Positions 57,587 to 64,000 of a stretch of DNA of 64,000 nt are shown piece by piece. Positions within the stretch are counted from its first letter, which is position 1, and each line of letters starts with the position of its first letter. Below the pieces are notes generated by a model. That model worked only from the letters and a program-made list of their open reading frames with translations. It was not told where the DNA came from and did no database searches. A program made the position numbers and the translations under genes. The stretch lies in assembly GCA_022825705.1 (NCBI GenBank), contig JAJDWH010000010.1, forward strand, positions 62,001 to 126,000, given 5' to 3'. The DNA is from Alphaproteobacteria bacterium. Its GTDB lineage: Bacteria > Pseudomonadota > Alphaproteobacteria > TMED109.

Positions 57587-58248
57587 CTCGCCGCATCCCG
57601 GCTGAGCCGTTCCCGTTCGTGGTCGACACGGCGGCGCTGGGACTGGTCGTGATCGACATGCAGCGGGATTTTCTTGAAGCTGGCGGGTTCGGCTCCAGCC
57701 TCGGCAACGACACGCGCCCGCTGCGCGCGATCATTCCGACCGTCCGGCGCCTGCTCGACGGCTTCCGGGTGCTCGGCCGGCCGGTGATCCATACCCGCGA
57801 ATGCCATCGGCCGGATCTCTCGGACTGTCCCGGCGCCAAGCGCAGCCGCGGGAGACCCTGCCTGCGCATCGGCGATCTCGGTCCGCTGGGGCGGGTGCTG
57901 GTTGCCGGGGAGCCGGGCAGCGAGATCGTGCCGGAACTGGCGCCCCGCCCGGGTGAGTCCGTGATCGACAAGCCCGGGAAGGGCGCGTTCTGCCGGACCG
58001 GGCTGGACGACTTGCTTCGGCGCCTCGGCGTGCGGCAGCTCGTCGTTGCCGGAGTCACGACCGAGGTCTGCGTCCAGACGACCATGCGCGAGGCCAACGA
58101 CCGGGGGTACGAATGCCTTCTGGCCGCGGACGCGACTGCCAGCTACGTCCCGGGATTCAAGACGGCCACACTGTCGATGATCACGGCGCAGGGCGCCATT
58201 GTTGGCTGGACGGCACTCACCGGCACGATCCTGGGCGCCCTGCAATGA
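57583..58248 (+). CDS. Biuret-hydrolase-like cysteine amidohydrolase, second copy
   Basis: This 221-residue paralogue of the upstream cysteine hydrolase has triad Asp25 ([12 protein letters not shown]), Lys130 ([11 protein letters not shown]) and Cys163 ([18 protein letters not shown]). The region that frames the substrate differs from copy 1: [10 protein letters not shown] becomes [10 protein letters not shown], the DPYPWPFDG start is missing and the [10 protein letters not shown] segment becomes [11 protein letters not shown] different ureide substrate is therefore plausible, for example triuret versus biuret or a ureidoacrylate-type compound. It starts with GTG overlapping the ABC stop. 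Confidence 0.85.
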   Translation: MTRRIPAEPFPFVVDTAALGLVVIDMQRDFLEAGGFGSSLGNDTRPLRAIIPTVRRLLDGFRVLGRPVIHTRECHRPDLSDCPGAKRSRGRPCLRIGDLGPLGRVLVAGEPGSEIVPELAPRPGESVIDKPGKGAFCRTGLDDLLRRLGVRQLVVAGVTTEVCVQTTMREANDRGYECLLAADATASYVPGFKTATLSMITAQGAIVGWTALTGTILGALQ

Positions 58249-58589
58249 GCGAGCCGTTCGCCGTGCCGGACCTGTTGGCGGGCGGCTGGCGCCGACTGCC
58301 GTTCCGGCCATTCCGCGACGGGGTCGAGATCTGCCGGCTGCGCGCGGATGATCCGGTGATCGCGGTCCTGCGCTACGCCCCCGGCGCAAGTGTCCCGCGC
58401 CACCGCCATCAGGGTCTGGAAACGGTCATGGTGCTTGAGGGCTCGCAGCGCGACGAGCGCGGCGAGTACAGCGCCGGTACGCTCGTGGTCAACCCGTCCG
58501 GCAGCGAGCATGCGGTGGCATCGGACGACGGCTGCGTCGTGCTGATCCAGTGGGAACGCTCCGTTCGGTTTGTAGCGGGTGGGGGTTGA
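58245..58589 (+). CDS. Small cupin (ChrR-like) protein
   Basis: This 114-residue single-domain cupin has the metal-site motifs [18 protein letters not shown] and [12 protein letters not shown]. The His ligands match the ChrR-cupin type, often an anti-sigma or sensory or enzymatic module. Here it is embedded in a catabolic operon, between the second cysteine hydrolase (ATGA overlap) and the amidase. It might handle a carboxylated ureide intermediate, but no family member with that role is established. Confidence 0.8.
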   Translation: MSEPFAVPDLLAGGWRRLPFRPFRDGVEICRLRADDPVIAVLRYAPGASVPRHRHQGLETVMVLEGSQRDERGEYSAGTLVVNPSGSEHAVASDDGCVVLIQWERSVRFVAGGG

Positions 58590-58592
58590 CCG

Positions 58593-60065
58593 GTGACGCG
58601 CGCATTCGAACTCTCTGACCTGCCCTTTACCGTCACGGATCTGCACCGCGCCTACCGCGGCGGCGTGCCGCCGCAGGCCGTGATGGCCGAGACCTTTCGC
58701 CGCATCCGGACGGTCGACGACGCCGGCATATTCCTCCACCTGATCGACGAGGAGCAGGCGGTCGCCGCCGCCGAATGCCTGCGCGGTTTTGAACCTGGCC
58801 GTCGACCGCTTTGGGGCATTCCGGTCGCGGTCAAGGACAACATTGATGTCGCCGGCATGCCGACCACGGCAGCGTGCACCGCGTTCGCATATCGGGCCGA
58901 CGCCGACGCGTTCGTCGTCAAGCGGCTACGCGACGCCGGTGCCTTGGTGGTCGGCAAGACCAACCTCGATCAGTTCGCGACGGGCCTCACGGGAATGCGG
59001 ACCCCCTATCCGGTCCCGCGGAACGCTCTGGACTCGCGGCTCGTACCGGGTGGTTCCAGCTCGGGCTCGGCCGTGGCGGTCGCGCACGGCTTGGTGAGCC
59101 TTGCGCTGGGAACCGATACGGCCGGCTCCGGCCGTGTGCCGGCCGGCATGAACAATGTGGTCGGGCTGAAACCGACCTTGGGCAGTCTGTCGGCAAGCGG
59201 TGTCGTGCCGGCCTGCCGCACCGCCGAAACCGTATCGATCCTGGCGCTCACGACCGAGGACGCGTGGGCGGCATTCGAGGTGATGGCGGCGTTCGACCCC
59301 GACGATGCATGGTCGAAGCCGGCCGCCCGTGCGATCCGGCAATCGCCGCGGCCGGCCTTCACGGTCGGCGTTCCGACGCCGGGGACGCGGCATTTCTTCG
59401 GCGACGAGGAACAGGCAACCGCGTATGAACGTGCGCTGGAAGGAGTTGCAGCACTCGGCGGCGAAATTGTCGAAGTCGATTTTGGACCGTTCTACGACGT
59501 GGGGCAGCTGCTCTATGGCGGTCCCTGGATTGCCGAGCGGTACGCTGCGGTGGAAGCACTGCTCGACCGTGAACCGTCTGCGCTGCACCCCGTCACGCGC
59601 CAGGTAATCGCCTCGGCCTGCGGGCTCTCCGCCGTCGATGCCTTCAGGGGCATCTACCGCCTGGCCGAGTTGCGGCGCGCCCTTGAACCGCAGCTGGCAG
59701 AGCTGGACCTTCTCTGCGTGCCGACGGTGCCGACGCTGTACACCCGGGCGGACCTGGAAGACGATCCCATTGAACCCAATGCACGCCTCGGCACCTACAC
59801 CAGTTTCGTCAACCTGTTGGATCTGTGCGCGATCGCGGTACCGACGGCTCCCCGGAACGACGGATGGCCGGGCGGCGTCACGCTCCTCGGCCGGGCGGGA
59901 ACTGACGGCCTGCTGGCCGCGGTCGGCGGCGCGTTGCATCGGCGTGCCAACGTGCCGCTGGGTGCCACTGCCTGGCCCGTCGGAGCGGCCTATCAGGCAC
60001 CGGGGAACGGCGGGAGCGCTCGTATCGACAGCGCGGCCTCCCGTGGACCTCTAGCGTTCGGCTAG
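58593..60065 (+). CDS. atzF: Allophanate-hydrolase-type amidase lacking the C-terminal domain
   Basis: This 490-residue amidase-signature enzyme has the triad Lys81 (PVAVKDNIDVAGMPTTAAC), cis-Ser (PGGSSSGSAVAVA, Ser155-157) and nucleophile Ser179 (GTDTAGSGRVPAG). The sequence is much closer to allophanate hydrolase (AtzF / DUR1,2-type) than to generic amidases. AtzF proteins are about 600 residues, with a C-terminal decarboxylase-like domain; here the chain ends soon after the amidase domain. It would hydrolyse allophanate or a related N-carboxyurea to N-carboxycarbamate and ammonia. GTG start, 3 bases after the cupin. Confidence 0.85.
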   Translation: MTRAFELSDLPFTVTDLHRAYRGGVPPQAVMAETFRRIRTVDDAGIFLHLIDEEQAVAAAECLRGFEPGRRPLWGIPVAVKDNIDVAGMPTTAACTAFAYRADADAFVVKRLRDAGALVVGKTNLDQFATGLTGMRTPYPVPRNALDSRLVPGGSSSGSAVAVAHGLVSLALGTDTAGSGRVPAGMNNVVGLKPTLGSLSASGVVPACRTAETVSILALTTEDAWAAFEVMAAFDPDDAWSKPAARAIRQSPRPAFTVGVPTPGTRHFFGDEEQATAYERALEGVAALGGEIVEVDFGPFYDVGQLLYGGPWIAERYAAVEALLDREPSALHPVTRQVIASACGLSAVDAFRGIYRLAELRRALEPQLAELDLLCVPTVPTLYTRADLEDDPIEPNARLGTYTSFVNLLDLCAIAVPTAPRNDGWPGGVTLLGRAGTDGLLAAVGGALHRRANVPLGATAWPVGAAYQAPGNGGSARIDSAASRGPLAFG

Positions 60066-60217
60066 GCGATCGGGCCGGGCTGCACTGCGGATGCGACGGA
60101 GCTCCAGCTGACGTCCGGACCATCGAGCGTCGCGCTGCCGCCACAAGCATGGCATTCGGAACGGCCCGAACTCCGTTGCGGCCTCGTGCTGCTTGCTCTC
60201 GACCCGGTGCGCGAAAG

Positions 60218-61303
60218 TCAGGACGAGGCCTCGCGGGCCAGCAGCACCCGCTTGCGTTCCACGCCCCAGCGGTAGCCACCAAGCTTGCCATCGTTCCGGA
60301 CCACGCGATGGCAGGGGACCGCGACGGCGAGTGGGTTAGCGGCGCATGCGCGCGCGACTGCTCGCGCGGCCTTCGGTGAGCCGACACGATCGGCGATCTC
60401 GCTGTAGCTGGCGGTCGTACCCGCCGGAACCTCGCGAAGCGCCTGCCAGATCCGCCGCTGAAACGTCGTCCCGCGGATGTCGAGCGGCAAATCGAGACCG
60501 AGCGCAGGGGCTTCGACGAGGCCGACGATCCGAGCCACCACCGATTCGAACTCACCGTCTCCCCCAACCAGCTCAGCCTGCGGAAAACGGTCCTCCAACT
60601 CATGTGCCAGCGCTTCTGGATCGTCGCCAAGCAGGACCGCGCAAATCCCCCTCGCCGTCGTCGCCACCAGGATCGAACCCAGCGAACACTCGCCGACGGC
60701 AAACCGAATCGTTTCGCCCGCGCCACCGCCCCGGAATTTCGCGGGAGCCATCCCGAGCATCTCCGGCGACGCTGCATAAAACCGTCCGCTCGAGTTGAAG
60801 CCAGAGTCGTAGATGGCTTCGGTGATTGTTTGCGACCTCCGCAGCGCTTCGCGGGTCCGGTCCGCGCGATGCGCGGCGGTGTAAGCGCGCGGCGTGAAAC
60901 CGGTGACGGCCTTGAAGACCCGGTGGAAGTGGAATCGGCTCATGCCGGCTGCCTGTGCGAGCGCGTCGAGATCCGGCAGTTCCTCTGCCGTCTCGACGAG
61001 GCGGCACGCGACCGCCACCGCCCGCGCGTGCCGTTCGGCAAGGGGCGGCTCGTTTGGGCGGCAGCGCCGGCATGGCCGAAAGCCGGCATACTCGGCGTCC
61101 TGGCAGGATGTGTGGAAGCGCACGTTCTCGCGTCGCGGGTGTCGCGCCGCACAGCCCGGGCGACAATAAACGCCGGTCGTCGTGACGCAGTAGACGAACC
61201 TTCCAACCGCGGCATGATCGCGGTTTACGACCGCCGCCCAGCGCTCGTCGTCGCTACGGAACCGCTTTGCCACCGACGTTTGCATCCTCTGCGCTTCGAC
61301 CAT
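60218..61303 (-). CDS. ada: Ada-type methylation-repair protein: AraC-type HTH plus O6-methylguanine methyltransferase
   Basis: This 361-residue protein has an N-terminal Ada zinc domain with cysteines at about 47, 51, 78 and 81 (GVYCRPGC, RPCRRCRP), the methylphosphotriester acceptor. An AraC-type HTH (LDALAQAAGMSRFHFHRVFK) follows, and a C-terminal methyltransferase with acceptor in VAVPCHRVVRNDGKLGGYRWG. It repairs O6-alkylguanine and regulates the adaptive response. The ATG at 61303 follows a purine-rich GGGGGGAG. The frame is open further upstream. Confidence 0.95.
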   Translation of the reverse strand: MVEAQRMQTSVAKRFRSDDERWAAVVNRDHAAVGRFVYCVTTTGVYCRPGCAARHPRRENVRFHTSCQDAEYAGFRPCRRCRPNEPPLAERHARAVAVACRLVETAEELPDLDALAQAAGMSRFHFHRVFKAVTGFTPRAYTAAHRADRTREALRRSQTITEAIYDSGFNSSGRFYAASPEMLGMAPAKFRGGGAGETIRFAVGECSLGSILVATTARGICAVLLGDDPEALAHELEDRFPQAELVGGDGEFESVVARIVGLVEAPALGLDLPLDIRGTTFQRRIWQALREVPAGTTASYSEIADRVGSPKAARAVARACAANPLAVAVPCHRVVRNDGKLGGYRWGVERKRVLLAREASS

Positions 61304-62033
61304 GATATCTCCCCCCTCGGCTCTCTTGGTGCTGGCCGCCCCTGTGGGCTGCCCGCCGCGATGGCGCACCCTGACGGGTTCCGAACTGCCGTGCAGCCCG
61401 AATCTTGCTCCCAAATTGTCCTCCCGAAGGTGGGTATCGGCCCCTTGCTGCGTTACGTAGACGGCTTCCGGATGAGCCCCGCCGTTGGTCATGCCCGCCC
61501 GCCCCGTTAGGCGCAATTCCCCGAGGCAGAGAGACCGGCGTTGCGAAATGACACGCCCGCGCAAGCCCCGAAGAGCCTGGTCCCGCCGGCAGGGCGGGCT
61601 ACAGCCCTGCGTGAGTTGAGACCAAGTATGGAAGGGACCCGCAAGCGACGCCTCGGTAGCGCCCCGACATGCTGTCGAGGCGCTGCCACGGGGGGCGTTG
61701 TGGTTGGCCGGTTGAATTCACGTCGACCGCTCGGAGCGATGCCGTCTTGGTCACTGCCTTTGGGTCAAGCGGAATTGCAACGCGGCCAGACGGATCCGTT
61801 CCCACGCTATGCGAACGGGATCGCCAGCGAGATGGGCGTGCCGGGCAGTTGTTCCCGGGTTGCCTAGGCACGTCATCGGTAACGCTCACGTTACCGATCA
61901 TCAAGATTTCTCGGGAAGTCGCTTGGCAGGAAACGGTGGCTCGAACGGCGACTGCGGCTCAGGTTGCTCCGCTACGTGAGCGGCTTCCGGAGAGTTGCGC
62001 AGCGCCTCGTGAACTCACCTGCAAACTCCCCCA
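61304..62033. other. Intergenic region with imperfect 28-bp direct repeat
   Basis: This 730-base region lies between ada and the TonB-receptor 3' end. It has no gene I recognise; a 101-residue minus-strand frame (61599-61904) shows no domain. Two imperfect copies of a 28-base sequence (TTGCTSCGYTACGT...GGCTTCCGGA) lie at 61445-61472 and 61964-61991, 23 of 28 bases identical by eye. They may be relics of a duplicated element. Confidence 0.5.
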
Positions 62034-64000
62034 TCATCGTTCCCAGCGCAGCCGGGCGTAGTAGTAGCCGCCGTCGAAACCGAACGGGGACCGCCGCAGG
62101 TACGGCAGTCCAACCGTCTCCCCGTCTCGCGCGTCGGTGCGGGGCGGGTAGGTGTCGAATAGGTTCTCCGCCCCAACGGCGAGCGTGAGACCGTCCGTGA
62201 TCCGCAGCGCGACTTCTGCATCGAAGAGCGCGTGGGTACCCACCTCCCGGGCGGACGAGAGATCGGAGGTGTAGTAGACGTTCGTGAACGGACCGTAGAG
62301 TCGCAGGCGACCGGAAAGGGTCAACTGCCCGCGTTCGTGGCTCGCACCGAGCACACCGCGCCACCGCGGTACGCCCCGTTCCGCGGCCAGGGTTTCGCCG
62401 GCGTTCAGGAGCGTGGATGTGCCGTCGACACGCGTCCGATTCCAGTTCAGGACTGCATGGAGACGCGTCGCCGAATCGTTCCCGTGCGCAATCAGCCGCT
62501 CGGCGCTCACGTCGACCCCCTGCGTGGTCGTGCCGAAATCATTGGTCAGGAACTTCACCCTGGCATAGGCGTCGGCATCTGCGATGCCTTGCTCGCGAAG
62601 GGCCGCCTTGTCGCCCTCCGACAGGTCGAACTCGGAGGTCACCGCAATGCGATCCTTCATCCGGATCTGGTAACCGTCGAGCGTCACCGTGAATCCGGCC
62701 AGGCGCGTGACGACACCGGCATTCACCGAGCGGGCGGTCTCTGGCGTCAGGGGCTTCGCCCCCTTCAGGATCGCAATGGGGTTGTCCACCGAAAGGGTCG
62801 CAATGTCGATCAGGTCGCCCAGGTCGGGAACGAACTGCGTGATCACCTTCTCGATCGACGCCTGACCCACGGTCGGCGCGCGGAAGGCGCTGCCGACGGA
62901 GGCTCGCAGCGCGATTTCGTCGCTCAGGTCGTAGCGCGCGGCTACCTTGCCGTCCGTGTTGCTGCCGATGCTCTCGTGCCGCTCGTGGCGAAGCGCTCCG
63001 TGGACGAACAGTTCTTCACTCAGATCCGTCGACAGATCCAGCCAGACGCCTTGGGCCGTTCGGGACGCCGCCCCTGCGGTGCGTTCCTGGAATCCCGGGA
63101 AGCCGTTCGTGCCGATCCCAAATCCCTGTTCCCGCAGCCCGCCCGGGCGCGTGTCGACGAAGGTCGAATTGAAGTCCCCTGCCACGACCTCGAAGCGTTC
63201 GTTGCGAACTTCCGTTCCGAGCGCCACGGTCAGCGGCCAGGCAGCTCCGACATCGAGCCGCCCCACCACGCTGCCCTCCACGATCCAGTCGCGTTCGCTC
63301 CATCCTCCGACCCGGTAGCTGGTCGGCAACTCGCGTCCGAGGGCCAGCAGCTGCGGGTTGATTGTCCGTTCCATGAAGAAGTCGACCGAGTGCTGGCCCA
63401 TCCCGGCGGAAAGATCCCAGTCCCACCCGGAGAGCAATGGAGCGTCATTCGGCAACGTGCCGCGCACGCCGGCATGGTAGGAGACGTCTTCCACGTCGCC
63501 GCCGAACCGGGGCGTGAAGCCGCCCGGAAACTGGGTGCCGATCCAGTAGCAATTCGGGTTGTCCTCGACGAAACGGCGGATCGCCGCGACGTGACCAGAC
63601 CAGTCTCCGGAATCCGGTGTCAGTCCGGATCGACACCTGACCGCGGTCGGGTTCGCGGAAAGGTCGGCCAGCAGTACCTCGTCACCCAGGCTGAAGACGC
63701 CGCCGCGCCGCGCCGGGTTGCGGAAGAAGAATCCGTTTTCCACGGTCCGGCGATGCCAGTTGCCGAAGCCGTAGATTTCTGTCGAAGCGCCGAATGGAAG
63801 GCCGGCGTTCACCATCGTCTTCCAGTCGCCGCGCCCTTCAGGCGTTCCCCACGTCTGCGCGTACGGATGGTCGATGTAGCCGTAGCCGGGGTCGTTGATC
63901 CAGGCATTGCCGGCAGCGGCGAGCTGCCGGGCACTGGCATGCTGCACCGACCGGGTCGACGGCGCCTGATGCGACCGCTCAAGAGACAGCGCAACGAACC
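62034..64000 (-). CDS. TonB-dependent receptor, C-terminal part (runs off the window)
   Basis: This frame is open to the right edge of the window; the translated C-terminal 655 residues are those of an outer-membrane TonB-dependent receptor barrel. Seen: AEIYGFGNWHRRTVENGFFF, the periplasmic/extracellular barrel pattern through AALREQGI...YARVKFLTNDFGTTTQGVDV, and the typical end DGLTLAVGAENLFDTYPP ... GGYYYARLRWER. The N-terminal plug and TonB box lie outside the window. It would import a large chelate or vitamin across the outer membrane; the ligand is unknown. Confidence 0.9.
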   Translation of the reverse strand, partial: FVALSLERSHQAPSTRSVQHASARQLAAAGNAWINDPGYGYIDHPYAQTWGTPEGRGDWKTMVNAGLPFGASTEIYGFGNWHRRTVENGFFFRNPARRGGVFSLGDEVLLADLSANPTAVRCRSGLTPDSGDWSGHVAAIRRFVEDNPNCYWIGTQFPGGFTPRFGGDVEDVSYHAGVRGTLPNDAPLLSGWDWDLSAGMGQHSVDFFMERTINPQLLALGRELPTSYRVGGWSERDWIVEGSVVGRLDVGAAWPLTVALGTEVRNERFEVVAGDFNSTFVDTRPGGLREQGFGIGTNGFPGFQERTAGAASRTAQGVWLDLSTDLSEELFVHGALRHERHESIGSNTDGKVAARYDLSDEIALRASVGSAFRAPTVGQASIEKVITQFVPDLGDLIDIATLSVDNPIAILKGAKPLTPETARSVNAGVVTRLAGFTVTLDGYQIRMKDRIAVTSEFDLSEGDKAALREQGIADADAYARVKFLTNDFGTTTQGVDVSAERLIAHGNDSATRLHAVLNWNRTRVDGTSTLLNAGETLAAERGVPRWRGVLGASHERGQLTLSGRLRLYGPFTNVYYTSDLSSAREVGTHALFDAEVALRITDGLTLAVGAENLFDTYPPRTDARDGETVGLPYLRRSPFGFDGGYYYARLRWER

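Noticed and set aside
61599..61904. 101-codon minus-strand frame in the ada / TonB gap
   Set aside because: No recognisable family and no ribosome-binding site that stands out; not called as a gene.

Overview
The window reads as one contiguous, GC-rich chromosomal segment of an alphaproteobacterium. Three layouts point that way: an F1-only ATP synthase operon atpHAGDC without F0 genes, the block ubiE / mutM / enoyl-CoA hydratase / rpsT / dnaA / dnaN / recF / gyrB, and neighbouring rppH and ctpA. The gene content would suit a Rhodospirillales-like or deep-branching heterotroph, but I cannot assign a species. I saw no rRNA, tRNA, CRISPR array or complete insertion sequence.

Layout. 1-1.3 kb: a vapBC toxin-antitoxin pair, a perfect hairpin and a remnant of a second antitoxin. 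1.3-7.6 kb: thiolase (pcaF-like), then atpHAGDC. 7.7-15 kb: a more accessory stretch with a TbpB-like lipoprotein, an AT-rich cluster of 20-bp-spaced TGCGCA repeats, a secreted SH3b-trypsin-Sel1 protein, a histidine kinase fused to receiver and OmpR-type DNA-binding domains, and an excisionase-like HTH gene overlapping a small unknown gene. 15-30 kb: housekeeping genes (rppH, ctpA, dapF-mtaB-yciB, M23 peptidase, xseA, purD, tadA, Nudix, Rieske, EVE, ubiE, mutM, enoyl-CoA hydratase, rpsT). 30-38 kb: dnaA-dnaN-recF-gyrB. 38-50 kb: a class A penicillin-binding protein, an MBL hydrolase, and catabolic or redox genes with a LysR regulator beside a cytochrome b561. 50-60 kb: a LysR regulator divergent from a ten-gene nitrogen-compound operon. 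60-64 kb: Ada, then the 3' part of a TonB-dependent receptor that runs off the window.

The standout is dnaN. It is one uninterrupted 804-codon frame holding two complete but diverged sliding-clamp protomers in tandem, joined by a linker of about 19 residues. The normal protein is about 370 residues and works as a homodimer. Both halves keep the motifs of the client-peptide pocket. This would be a covalent, asymmetric, single-chain clamp ring, in an otherwise ordinary dnaA-dnaN-recF-gyrB locus.

The second point of interest is the 51-60 kb operon. It has a BMP/Nup-type ABC importer, a formamidase, two biuret-hydrolase-like cysteine hydrolases, a cupin and the amidase half of an allophanate hydrolase. 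It looks like a route for importing biuret, triuret or a related ureide and releasing ammonia.
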